Positions 1-6,872 of a stretch of 16,586 bases of DNA are shown here, in pieces. A model generated the notes under the pieces. That model searched no databases. It was not told where the DNA came from and saw nothing but the letters and a program-made list of their open reading frames with translations. This DNA is from an uncultured Eubacteriales bacterium (GTDB taxonomy: Bacteria > Bacillota > Clostridia > Lachnospirales > Lachnospiraceae). Where the stretch lies: the NCBI GenBank assembly GCA_900548855.1, contig URMF01000063.1, positions 1 to 16,586 on the forward strand, written 5' to 3'. A program made the translations under genes and the position numbers. Positions within the stretch are counted from its first letter, which is position 1. Each line of letters begins with the position of its first letter.

Positions 1-229
1 TGCGCAAGCCTCTGACACTGACAATCGCAGAGGTTTTTTCTTCAATTTGAAAGGTATGTAAATCTATATCAGGGAGAAAGGTCTGTGGCTTTAATACCTC
101 AGCCTGGGATTTTGCACCCTGCAAAAGAACCTGATGCTGTTCATCCAGTCCCATCCCACTTCCGGTAACCAGAAATACTGCTAGAAGCATATAAATTATG
201 CAATTTTTTATCCGTTCCCGCCGTTTCAT
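1..229 (-). CDS. N-terminal part of an exported or membrane-anchored protein of unknown function (runs off the left edge)
   Basis: An open frame starts with ATG at 229-227 and stays open for 76 codons to the window edge. It has a good ribosome binding site (AGAGG, about 7 bases upstream). The N-terminus reads MKRRERIKN followed by a hydrophobic stretch (about residues 10-27, CIIYMLLAVFLVTGSGMG), which is a typical Gram-positive signal peptide or membrane anchor. The remaining visible residues are polar and match no family I recognise. A well-formed sigma-A promoter with an embedded palindrome lies just upstream (284-312), which supports this being a real, regulated gene. The gene is incomplete, so no function is proposed. 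Confidence 0.7.
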   Translation of the reverse strand, partial: MKRRERIKNCIIYMLLAVFLVTGSGMGLDEQHQVLLQGAKSQAEVLKPQTFLPDIDLHTFQIEEKTSAIVSVRGLR

Positions 230-283
230 CCTGCTACCTCTCAAATCTCGCCCTTTTCACAAAGCGCAACTCTCTGTCCTTAC

Positions 284-312
284 ATTCTACCGTACAGTTA
301 TCTGTACGTCAA
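284..312 (-). promoter_or_regulatory. Sigma-A promoter of the left-edge gene
   Basis: On the minus strand, TTGACG (312-307) and TAGAAT (289-284) are separated by exactly 17 bases. Both boxes match the consensus at five of six positions. The predicted start of transcription is near 277, about 48 bases before the ATG of the left-edge gene. Confidence 0.7.
291..308. promoter_or_regulatory. Perfect palindrome inside the promoter spacer, probable repressor operator
   Basis: CGTACAG and CTGTACG are perfect 7-base arms around a 4-base centre (TTAT). The palindrome fills the spacer between -10 and -35 and touches the -35 box. That position suits a repressor. The TACA...TGTA core resembles sites bound by the BlaI/MecI/CopY family, but no regulator gene is visible here, so that link is inference. 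Confidence 0.6.
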
Positions 313-359
313 ATATTTTTATTATTATATGCAGAATAAAATATCCCATGCAACGTGAA

Positions 360-414
360 AGGGGAACACCCGAAAAGCCAGCCAACCGCTTTTTAGATAT
401 TCCCCTATTTTTTT
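360..414. terminator. Hairpin between the left-edge gene and the glucosidase gene, possible terminator
   Basis: AGGGGAA (360-366) pairs with TTCCCCT (400-406). An inner AAAAGC/GCTTTT pair makes a longer interrupted stem. A run of seven T follows on the + strand (408-414). On the minus strand, where the glucosidase gene ends at 426, only three T follow the stem. It may therefore act poorly as a classical minus-strand terminator, although its position just past the stop codon suits one. Confidence 0.4.
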
Positions 415-425
415 CCGATATTACA

Positions 426-1838
426 TTAATCCGCCAGGTCTTCTCCATTTGTCTCAATTACCTTCTTATACCAATAGAAGGAATCCTTGCGGTAACGTGC
501 CAAATCCTTTAAATCAAACTCGTCCCGGTTTACATAAATAAAGCCATAACGCTTTACCATACCCTCATGCGTGGATACCAGGTCAATGGCAGACCACGGG
601 CAATAGCCCATCATCTCCACACCCTCTGAAACCGCAAGCTTGATTTGCTCAATATGCCGACGCAGATATTCGATACGGTAATTATCATGAACCCTTCCAT
701 CCTCTGTCAGCTTATCGTAAGCGCCAAGACCATTTTCCGTCACAATCATCGGTAAATGATATCTACTGTACATCTCACGCATTGTTGCCCGGAAGCCCTC
801 CGGGTCGATTTCCCATCCAAACTCCGTGCGCAGAAGATTTGGATTTGCAAAGGTTTTATACACCCCTGTTTCACTTCCTCCGTTTTGCTGGTCAACGGAG
901 CCTGTGCTGCCGCCTCCGTCATCCCATTCCACAGTTGCGGTGGAATAATAATTAAATCCGATAAAATCCGGATGACCAGAAGCCATAATTTCCATATCTT
1001 CCTCTTTCATATCCGGAACTGCATCATGCTCCTCTAAGAATGCCCATACCAGATTATTATATTTTCCGTAAACAGCCATATCCAAATACAGCCAGTTGCG
1101 AATGGCATTAAAATTCTGGGCAGCCAGCACGTCCTTCGGCTTACAGCTTGCAGGATACACCAGAGAAATGTTTGGAGCCGGACCAATCTTGGCATCTGGC
1201 AGCATGTCATGGCACAGCTTCATAGCCTTTGCCTGGGCAAGCAGCATATGATGATTCTCCTGATAAAGCTTTTTATATTTGTTTGTGACGCCTTCCAGAT
1301 TACAGGTTCCAATGGCTTCTCCCACCAGGGTAAGCATATTCTGCTCATTGATAGTCAGCCAGTATTTTACCCTGTCGCCATAATTTTCGTACATTATCTT
1401 TGCAAAATTTACAAATTCATCAATGCTCTCTCTTCTTGACCAGCCCCCCTTCTTCTCCAACGCTGCCGGCAGGTCAAAATGAAACATGGTCACTAACGGC
1501 TCAATGCCATATTTTAAGCACTCATTAATCACATCATTATAAAAATTGATTCCCTCCTGATTTACCTCTCCGGTTCCTTTCGGAAGAATTCTGGACCAGG
1601 CAATGGAAAAACGGAAGGTCTTAAAGCCCATTTCCGCCATCAGGGCAATGTCTTCTTTATAATGATGATAAAAATCTGCGCATACATCCAATTCACTGGT
1701 TCCCTCCGGAACCTTCTTAATGTCCTGGATACTCGGACCCTTGCCATGGGATAAATTAGCACCCTCCACCTGATATGCACTGGTAGATGCTCCCCATAAA
1801 AAATCCTTTGGCAGCACTTTTTTCTTTGTTAAAATCAT
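426..1838 (-). CDS. 6-phospho-beta-glucosidase, glycoside hydrolase family 1
   Basis: This 470-residue protein covers the full GH1 barrel. The N-terminal motif FLWGASTSAYQVEG is at about residues 13-26. The acid/base Glu165 lies in TINEQN, and the nucleophile Glu368 in IVTENG. Near the C-terminus Ser422, Lys429 and Tyr431 (in LVSTHEGMVKRYGF) form the S-x6-K-x-Y arrangement that binds the 6-phosphate in phospho-beta-glycosidases. The substrate is thus likely a 6-phosphorylated beta-glucoside such as cellobiose-6-phosphate, cleaved in the cytoplasm to glucose-6-phosphate plus aglycone or glucose. The start is supported by AAGGAGG 8 bases upstream of the ATG. It follows a ROK kinase gene by 61 bases with no terminator between, so the two are probably one operon. 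No PTS gene is visible; the phosphate may come from the kinase. Whether the bond is beta-glucosidic or beta-galactosidic cannot be settled by eye. Confidence 0.9.
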   Translation of the reverse strand: MILTKKKVLPKDFLWGASTSAYQVEGANLSHGKGPSIQDIKKVPEGTSELDVCADFYHHYKEDIALMAEMGFKTFRFSIAWSRILPKGTGEVNQEGINFYNDVINECLKYGIEPLVTMFHFDLPAALEKKGGWSRRESIDEFVNFAKIMYENYGDRVKYWLTINEQNMLTLVGEAIGTCNLEGVTNKYKKLYQENHHMLLAQAKAMKLCHDMLPDAKIGPAPNISLVYPASCKPKDVLAAQNFNAIRNWLYLDMAVYGKYNNLVWAFLEEHDAVPDMKEEDMEIMASGHPDFIGFNYYSTATVEWDDGGGSTGSVDQQNGGSETGVYKTFANPNLLRTEFGWEIDPEGFRATMREMYSRYHLPMIVTENGLGAYDKLTEDGRVHDNYRIEYLRRHIEQIKLAVSEGVEMMGYCPWSAIDLVSTHEGMVKRYGFIYVNRDEFDLKDLARYRKDSFYWYKKVIETNGEDLAD

Positions 1839-1899
1839 ATCTGTGTCCTCCTTAATTTATATATTTTTGTTGCTTGCTGTTTCTTATCCAAATCAGAAT

Positions 1900-2859
1900 C
1901 TATATACTGTATGTCTGCTTAAAATGATATAATGCCCCTAATAAATTAGAGTCATTCCGGTATTTACATACATCAATCTTTATCTCATCATAAATGATGG
2001 AAAGCCGTTTTAATTGGTCTACATATCGTTTAATACCTTCTATAAATGCAGGCTCTGCACTAATTCCGCCTCCAATCAGAATAACCTCCGGGTCAAAGGT
2101 TACAAAAAAATTGCAGCACTGCTTTGCAATACTAAAATACATATCCTCCATTATCTCTGCTGCTTCCGGGTCTCCTTCCCGAATCCACTGATAGATTTTT
2201 TCCCCAGTCACCTCTTCTAATGGAAGCTTCTTTTTCTTGGCCAGCCAGTAGCACACTGCACCGGTTGCCCCATGGGCAGCCCAGTAAAATGGCACCTCTT
2301 CTATCGCCTCATACATGGAAAGCTCCTCTATGCAGTCAAGCCGGGTCAAATCTTCTCTTGTCATTTCATCAATTATAAAAGAGACTTCACCTGCCAGCAT
2401 GCGTTTTCCCCTGTGAACCTTCCTGTCCTTGATTATGGCACCGCCGATTCCTGTTCCAAACACCAGAACACAGGCGTCCTTTACATCCTTTGCATTTCCC
2501 AGCCAGACCTCTGCCAATGCGGCACATTTTCCGTCATTTTCCAGTGATACCCGGACATTATCACACCGCTCAGACATCAGCTTCTGCAATTGCACATTGT
2601 GCATATACCGGATTCCACCCCCACCATACACAATACCATTATCCACATCAATCTGCCCCGGAAGCCCCATGGCAATCCCCTCTACTACGCCTTTTTCCTT
2701 ATACCGGTCATAAATCCCTGCCAAAGACTCCACAAAATCCTGTACACCGTCCTCTGGCTTATTCTTTGTGGGAAGCTTTCCCTTTTCCTCGATAACACCT
2801 TCTGCTGTCATCCATGCATACTTTACATAAGTAGCCCCTACATCAAATACCAGATACAT
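1900..2859 (-). CDS. ROK-family sugar kinase, likely beta-glucoside kinase (BglK-like)
   Basis: This 319-residue cytoplasmic kinase has the ASKHA/ROK layout. A phosphate-binding loop DVGATYVK is at about residues 6-13. The catalytic Asp109 lies in ENDGKCAALAE, GTGIGG at 135-140, and FDPEVILIGGGIS near 256-268. The usual ROK zinc motif (CxCGxxGCxE) is absent, and the metal-ligand His position reads Gly-Glu (157-158). The Klebsiella beta-glucoside kinase BglK, as I recall it, shares this zinc-less form, and the VTGEKIYQWIREGDPEA stretch resembles it. Together with the downstream 6-phospho-beta-glucosidase, this suggests ATP-dependent 6-phosphorylation of imported cellobiose-like sugars. The start has AAAGGAG 7 bases upstream. 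A glucokinase or repressor role is less likely: there is no DNA-binding N-terminus. The general family is certain; the substrate is inferred. Confidence 0.85.
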   Translation of the reverse strand: MYLVFDVGATYVKYAWMTAEGVIEEKGKLPTKNKPEDGVQDFVESLAGIYDRYKEKGVVEGIAMGLPGQIDVDNGIVYGGGGIRYMHNVQLQKLMSERCDNVRVSLENDGKCAALAEVWLGNAKDVKDACVLVFGTGIGGAIIKDRKVHRGKRMLAGEVSFIIDEMTREDLTRLDCIEELSMYEAIEEVPFYWAAHGATGAVCYWLAKKKKLPLEEVTGEKIYQWIREGDPEAAEIMEDMYFSIAKQCCNFFVTFDPEVILIGGGISAEPAFIEGIKRYVDQLKRLSIIYDEIKIDVCKYRNDSNLLGALYHFKQTYSI

Positions 2860-2895
2860 ATTCCTTCTCCTTTCATCTTTGCTAACACCCTAGGC

Positions 2896-3025
2896 GATTG
2901 CGAAACTCTGTTTTTACGAACGCCCGTTGTGCAAAATAGACAAATCAACGCAGGCACACTTGCGCTGCTTATGATATTGTCTATTTCACACAACTATGTT
3001 TCTGATAACAGAAAGTTTCGCAATT
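2896..3025. repeat. Palindromic MITE-like repeat, copy 1 (130 bp)
   Basis: The ends are inverted: GATTGCGAAACT (2896-2907) and AGTTTCGCAATT (3014-3025). Inside, GTTGTGCAAAATAGACAA lies 19 bases after the left-end motif. Its near-complement (GTTGTGTGAAATAGACAA when read from the other strand) lies 20 bases in from the right end. The whole element can fold into one long interrupted hairpin. Two further copies in the window share the ends and spacing. It sits between the divergent kinase (-) and amino-acid transporter (+) operons, 36 bases upstream of the kinase ATG. It encodes no protein, so any movement would need a transposase from elsewhere. Confidence 0.75.
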
Positions 3026-3156
3026 TCCTGTTACTAATACCGGTAACTGTTAATCCAGTATACAATACGATACATAAATATTCTACAGATTTCCACGTCA
3101 TTTCTATAACAATCCTGCATATCAGCAAAATTTTTCTTCTTTATTCGCTTCTTGCA

Positions 3157-3185
3157 TTGCATTTGTTTTCATAAAATGATATATT
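3157..3185 (+). promoter_or_regulatory. Possible promoter of the amino-acid ABC operon
   Basis: TTGCAT (3157-3162) and TATATT (3180-3185) are 17 bases apart, about 45 bases before the receptor ATG. The -10 is good and the -35 weak. A TATAAT at 3207-3212 is too close to the ribosome binding site to serve this gene. The 3026-3156 stretch is AT-rich and shows no gene or clear site. I also found no convincing minus-strand promoter for the kinase/glucosidase pair. Confidence 0.3.
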
Positions 3186-3231
3186 GTTTCCGTTGATTAA
3201 AATCTATATAATAAAGAAAGGATTGAATATT

Positions 3232-4119
3232 ATGAAATTAAAAAAGTATGCCACACTGGCATTATCCGCAATACTGGCTCTTACTGCCCTGACAGGCTGT
3301 GGAAACCAGGCAGATAACGGAGACTCAAAGAAAACTTCTGGCAGCTCTAAAATCACTGCAAAGGTCATTGAAATCGACCTGACAGATGAAGAGTATGCCT
3401 TTGGTGTAGATAAGGAACAAGAGGATTTGCTGAAAGAAGTCAACGACTTTATTGCAGAAATTAAAGAGGACGGCACATTAGATGAAATCTGCAATAACTA
3501 CTTTGGTGATGGTACTCCACAGGCAGTTACCTCCGGCACATTAGACAATAGCAAGGATCAGCTGGTGGTTGCCACCAACGCAGCCTTTGAGCCATTTGAG
3601 TACACCCAGGGGGATTCCTACTATGGCATCGATATGGAAATTGCCTCCAGACTTGCAGACAAATTAGGCAAGGAGCTGGTAATCCAGAACATGGATTTTG
3701 ATGCGGTATGTCTTTCCGTCGGACAACAGAAATGTGATATTGCCATGGCAGGACTAACCATCAAAGAAGACCGCAAGGAATATGTGAACTTCTCCAATCC
3801 TTACTACAGCGCTTCCCAGAGACTGATTGTAACCTCAGATAATACGGATTTTGACAGCTGTACAGACGCCGCTTCCATTGAGGAAATCTTAAAGGCTGAA
3901 GACAGCAGTGTAAAGGTAGGCGTTCAGACAGGCACAACAGGCCAGTTCTACTGTGAGGGTGACAAGGAATGGGGCTTTGAAGGCTTTTCCATGGAAACAG
4001 TCGGCTACAAAAACGGCTCTCTTGCTGTACAGGATTTATTAAATGGTAACATCCAGTATGTTGTCATTGATTCTGCTCCGGCTGCCAGCATTACCTCTGC
4101 CATCAACGAGGTTCAATAA
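3232..4119 (+). CDS. Amino-acid ABC transporter substrate-binding lipoprotein, apparently circularly permuted
   Basis: The 295-residue precursor has a lipoprotein signal with lipobox LTGC (lipidated Cys23), then a polar linker. Residues about 110-295 are a family 3 (type II) solute-binding domain: LVVATNAAFEPFEY at the start, DIAMAGLTIKEDRKEYVNFSNPYY with Arg181 in the usual carboxylate-binding place, and VVIDSAPAA near the end. The domain stops there, without the segment that normally closes lobe 1. That missing segment (YAFGVDK...LLKEVNDFIAEIKEDGT...YFG) is instead at residues about 43-94, ahead of the domain. This is a circular permutation. The start is ATG 3232 with GAAAGGA 9 bases upstream; a longer TTG-started reading from 3184 would spoil the signal peptide. 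The permease gene follows after 2 bases. The exact amino acid carried is unknown. Confidence 0.9.
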   Translation: MKLKKYATLALSAILALTALTGCGNQADNGDSKKTSGSSKITAKVIEIDLTDEEYAFGVDKEQEDLLKEVNDFIAEIKEDGTLDEICNNYFGDGTPQAVTSGTLDNSKDQLVVATNAAFEPFEYTQGDSYYGIDMEIASRLADKLGKELVIQNMDFDAVCLSVGQQKCDIAMAGLTIKEDRKEYVNFSNPYYSASQRLIVTSDNTDFDSCTDAASIEEILKAEDSSVKVGVQTGTTGQFYCEGDKEWGFEGFSMETVGYKNGSLAVQDLLNGNIQYVVIDSAPAASITSAINEVQ

Positions 4120-4121
4120 TA

Positions 4122-4832
4122 ATGGGGAATTTAAGTCAGAAAATTGATAAGTTTTTAGAAATTTTTATTCAGTATGGCGGCTATACCAAAGTATTAGAGG
4201 GACTGCGCAATACATTGCTGATTGCAGTGCTGGGACTGATTATCGGCATTATAATCGGAACCATTTTAGCAACCATCCGCGTCATTCCGAAATATAAGCT
4301 TATGCCCCGTATATTAAATGCCTTTGTAAGCTTCTACGTAGGGTTATTCCGCGGTACGCCAATGGTGGTACAGTTACTGGTATTTTACTATGTAATGCTT
4401 CCAATTTTGAATATACATATATCCAATGTCCAGGTGGCAATTCTGGTATTCGGTCTCAACAGCGGTGCCTATATCTCTGAGATTATGCGAAGCGGCATCC
4501 TGTCAGTAGACCACGGACAAATGGAGGCTGGACGCGCAGTTGGTTTGAGCTTTGGCACATCCATGATGAAAATCGTTATTCCCCAGGCAGTAAAAAATAT
4601 ACTTCCTACCCTGGGTAATGAATTCATCTCATTAATTAAGGAAACCTCTATCGTCAGCTTTGTAGGTGCAGCTGACCTTTATGTAGCATTTAACTATATT
4701 GGAAGTAACAGTTACGAATTCATGGTTCCTTACCTGGTCATGGCACTTATATATATTGTTCTGGTACTGATTATCAGTCTGGGCATTAAACTTATGGAAA
4801 GGAGCCTGAGAAAAAGTGATAGACGTCATTAA
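4122..4832 (+). CDS. Amino-acid ABC transporter permease (GlnP/HisM type)
   Basis: This 236-residue inner-membrane protein has about five hydrophobic spans. The first (about residues 29-50, LLIAVLGLIIGIIIGTILATI) follows the family motif GLRNTL. Then come FRGTPMVVQLLVFYY and the EAA coupling loop (GQMEAGRAVGLSFG...IVIPQAVKNILPTLGNEF), which docks on the ATPase. The length is normal. Polar amino-acid importers of this family usually work as a homodimer when only one permease is encoded, as here. A GAGG ribosome binding site lies in the end of the receptor gene, and the gene end overlaps the ATPase start, so the three genes are translationally linked. This confirms an amino-acid importer but does not give the substrate. 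Confidence 0.93.
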   Translation: MGNLSQKIDKFLEIFIQYGGYTKVLEGLRNTLLIAVLGLIIGIIIGTILATIRVIPKYKLMPRILNAFVSFYVGLFRGTPMVVQLLVFYYVMLPILNIHISNVQVAILVFGLNSGAYISEIMRSGILSVDHGQMEAGRAVGLSFGTSMMKIVIPQAVKNILPTLGNEFISLIKETSIVSFVGAADLYVAFNYIGSNSYEFMVPYLVMALIYIVLVLIISLGIKLMERSLRKSDRRH

Positions 4833-5640
4833 TCTTGAAAAACATTTTGGTGATAATAAGGTATTGAACGGAATTAATGTCACCATTGAAAAAGGGGACA
4901 TTATGGTTATCATCGGGCCATCAGGCTCCGGCAAAAGTACCTTTCTCCGGTGCCTCAACTGTATGGAGGACCCTACCGGAGGACAAATTATCTTTAATGG
5001 TGTGGATATTGCAGACCCAAAGGTCGATATTAATATACACCGCCGGCATATGGGAATGGTATTCCAGCATTTTAACCTGTTTAATAATAAGACGGTGATT
5101 GAAAATATAATGCTGGCTCCTGTCTATGTACAATGCCAGACTTTGAAGAAGGCAAAGCGAAAGAATTTCTTTCTTCCAATCAGGAATGCCTTTCGCAAGA
5201 AACCGGAAGCTCCGGTTTCTATTACCACAACAAAGGCTCAAATTCAGCAGGAAGCCAGAGAAAATGCGTTAAAGCTGCTGAAACGAATCGGACTGGAGGA
5301 TAAGGCAGATGTTTATCCCTCTACACTATCTGGCGGACAGAAACAACGTGTTGCCATTGTCCGTGCCCTGGCAATGAATCCGGATGTGATTCTGTTTGAC
5401 GAGCCCACCAGTGCCCTGGACCCGGAAATGGTCGGAGAAGTGCTGGATTTAATGAAATCTCTTGCAAAAGAAGGCATGACCATGATTATTGTTACACACG
5501 AAATGGGCTTTGCCAGAGAAGTTGCCAACAAGGTACTGTTTATCGATGACGGACAGATTTTGGAGAGTGCACCGCCAGAGGAATTTTTTGACAATCCAAA
5601 GAATCCCCGTCTGCGCGACTTCCTGTCCAAGGTTTTATAG
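4816..5640 (+). CDS. Amino-acid ABC transporter ATPase (GlnQ/HisP type) with an extra basic insertion
   Basis: The 274-residue ATPase carries Walker A GPSGSGKST (34-42), Q-loop Gln84, signature LSGGQKQR (171-178), Walker B VILFDEP (191-197) and switch His228. The family is usually about 240-250 residues. The excess is a stretch at about 112-145 (KAKRKNFFLPIRNAFRKKPE and a Thr-rich tail) in the helical subdomain, between the APV strand and the ALKLLKRIGL helix. The reading frame is intact, so this is an insertion rather than a frameshift. Translation starts at GTG 4816, with AAAGGAG about 11 bases upstream, and overlaps the permease gene by 17 bases. A terminator follows at 5655. It powers import through the adjacent permease and lipoprotein. 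Confidence 0.93.
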   Translation: MIDVINLEKHFGDNKVLNGINVTIEKGDIMVIIGPSGSGKSTFLRCLNCMEDPTGGQIIFNGVDIADPKVDINIHRRHMGMVFQHFNLFNNKTVIENIMLAPVYVQCQTLKKAKRKNFFLPIRNAFRKKPEAPVSITTTKAQIQQEARENALKLLKRIGLEDKADVYPSTLSGGQKQRVAIVRALAMNPDVILFDEPTSALDPEMVGEVLDLMKSLAKEGMTMIIVTHEMGFAREVANKVLFIDDGQILESAPPEEFFDNPKNPRLRDFLSKVL

Positions 5641-5654
5641 ACAAGCCTCATTGT

Positions 5655-5694
5655 AAGCTGTTTTAGGTTCATTTCCTAAGACAGCTTATTTTTT
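5655..5694 (+). terminator. Rho-independent terminator of the amino-acid ABC operon
   Basis: AAGCTGTTTTAGG (5655-5667) pairs with CCTAAGACAGCTT (5675-5687) across a 7-base loop, with only one G-U pair in 13. An A and then six T (5689-5694) follow. It lies 15 bases after the ATPase stop. Confidence 0.9.
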
Positions 5695-5715
5695 CATTTT
5701 ATTTTAATAAAAAGA

Positions 5716-5747
5716 TGAAGACATTTTTCCATGGCTGTCGTTATAAT
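5716..5747 (+). promoter_or_regulatory. Promoter of the sigma-factor operon
   Basis: A perfect TATAAT (5742-5747) lies 18 bases after AAGACA (5718-5723). The wider pattern TGAAGACATTTTT ... GTCGTTATA also resembles ECF-type promoters, which would fit autoregulation; this reading is inference. Transcription would start near 5754. The in-frame ATG at 5731 would then lie upstream of the message and could not be used. Confidence 0.6.
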
Positions 5748-5778
5748 AGGTGTAAGAGGTCAGAAGGGAGGCGATTTT

Positions 5779-6294
5779 ATTACAGAAACTGAATATTTTG
5801 AACATTTGATTGATGCGTACGGTAATCTTGTGTATTCCATCTGTTATAAGACCTGCCTAAACCCTTTTGATGCAGAAGACTTAACCCAGGATGTATTCCT
5901 TTCCGCCTACCGAAACCTGAATCATTTTGACAGGGCATACGAAAAAGCCTGGGTGTGTAAAATCGCCTCCCGAAAATGCCTGGACTTTTTGAAAAGTGCC
6001 AGCAGGCGTCTTCTGCCTACAGAAGACGTATATCTGGAAAACACAGGTGAAACACCATCCACAGAAGAGGCATATTTAGAGACAGATACTCTGCATTCTC
6101 TACTGGCAGCCTGTAATCGGCTGAAGCCACCCTACAATGAAGTGGCCCGGATGCATTTTTATGAGGAGCGTACAGCCCGGGAGATTGCAGAAATCCTGGA
6201 TTCCAATGTAAAAACAATCCAGACCCAGATATACCGCTCCAAAGCAATGTTAAAAAAACAATTACAAGAAGAAACAGAAAGGAGGTCACCATAA
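5779..6294 (+). CDS. RNA polymerase sigma factor, ECF subfamily (probable ATT start)
   Basis: The protein has sigma region 2 (NLVYSICYKTCLNPFDAEDLTQDVFLSAYRNLNHFD, then KAWVCKIASRKCLDFLKS) and region 4 (ARMHFYEERTAREIAEILDSNVKTIQTQIYRSKAMLKKQL). A short acidic linker joins them, as in clostridial ECF sigma factors. It would direct RNA polymerase to a small regulon, probably including its own promoter. The frame is open from ATG 5731, but that codon lies in the promoter and lacks a ribosome binding site. A strong AGAAGGGAGG ends at 5771, and the in-frame codon 7 bases later is ATT (5779), exactly where family members begin. The product would be 171 residues. The next gene starts at the base after the stop and encodes the likely anti-sigma factor. 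The family call is sure; the start is inferred. Confidence 0.88.
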   Translation: MTETEYFEHLIDAYGNLVYSICYKTCLNPFDAEDLTQDVFLSAYRNLNHFDRAYEKAWVCKIASRKCLDFLKSASRRLLPTEDVYLENTGETPSTEEAYLETDTLHSLLAACNRLKPPYNEVARMHFYEERTAREIAEILDSNVKTIQTQIYRSKAMLKKQLQEETERRSP

Positions 6295-6819
6295 ATGGAT
6301 TCTGAATTTATAAAATTACTGTCCAGGATGGCAGAAACCGAGTTAACAGATGACAGCATGCCAGAGGCAATGAAAACAGCAGACCGGCTGGAGTACTGGA
6401 TGCTTAAGGAGCCATCAGAGCAGAGTTACCAACAAGATATGATAAACATAACACAGGATATACGGATGCCGGATTATTTAAAGGAACAAATCCTTACCCG
6501 AAGCCAGCAGCCGGATATGCAGGCTGTAACAGCACCGAAACGCTTCTCCAGACGCATGGAATTATTCCTATATGGCTGTAAGGTCAGCGCTGCAGTTGCT
6601 GCTTCCCTGCTTATTATGGTGACAGCCTCTGTCACCCAAAACCAGCTAAAATCCTTACCCCAACCGGATACTGCTTACCAGAAGGAAACAGAAATACCAA
6701 TAGACGTGTCTGGTACCATACTGGAACACTTAAGCAACGGAAGCCAGTACATCACAGGCTGGTTACAGGATTTTTCCAACGGCATTCTGAATACGGATTT
6801 TGCCAAAAAAGAGAAATAA
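6295..6819 (+). CDS. Membrane protein, probable anti-sigma factor
   Basis: This 174-residue protein has a cytoplasmic part of about 95 residues, one membrane span (about 97-116, KVSAAVAASLLIMVTASV) and an outer part of about 55 residues. The inner part contains MPDYLKEQILTRSQQPDMQ, a phrase I associate with clostridial proteins encoded just after ECF sigma factors. It has no HxxxCxxC zinc motif, so it is not a ZAS-type anti-sigma factor. Its ribosome binding site (GGAGGTCACC) lies in the end of the sigma gene, and the ATG follows the sigma stop directly, so the two are translationally coupled. The likely job is to hold the sigma factor at the membrane until an envelope signal arrives. This role rests on topology and neighbourhood rather than on a firm domain match. 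Confidence 0.7.
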   Translation: MDSEFIKLLSRMAETELTDDSMPEAMKTADRLEYWMLKEPSEQSYQQDMINITQDIRMPDYLKEQILTRSQQPDMQAVTAPKRFSRRMELFLYGCKVSAAVAASLLIMVTASVTQNQLKSLPQPDTAYQKETEIPIDVSGTILEHLSNGSQYITGWLQDFSNGILNTDFAKKEK

Positions 6820-6872
6820 TACAAATATTTCACAAAAAATGATTATGAAAGTAAGAAATGGAGGTCATATTT

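Noticed and set aside
198..512. Open frame of 104 codons on the + strand
   Set aside because: It is antisense to the left-edge gene start, its promoter and the glucosidase gene end. It has no ribosome binding site and crosses the hairpin at 360-406.
3029..3055. GTTAC...GTAAC inverted repeat as an operator for the sugar operon
   Set aside because: Arms of only five bases with an 8-base centre in AT-rich sequence, and no promoter placed around it; too weak to call.
2590..3174. Open frame of 194 codons on the + strand
   Set aside because: It runs antisense to the kinase N-terminus and through repeat copy 1, has no ribosome binding site, and reads as low-complexity Ile/Pro/His-rich sequence with no domain.
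3184..3231. Upstream TTG start extending the receptor by 16 residues
   Set aside because: It would place charged residues before the lipoprotein signal. The ATG at 3232 has a well-placed ribosome binding site and yields a textbook signal peptide.
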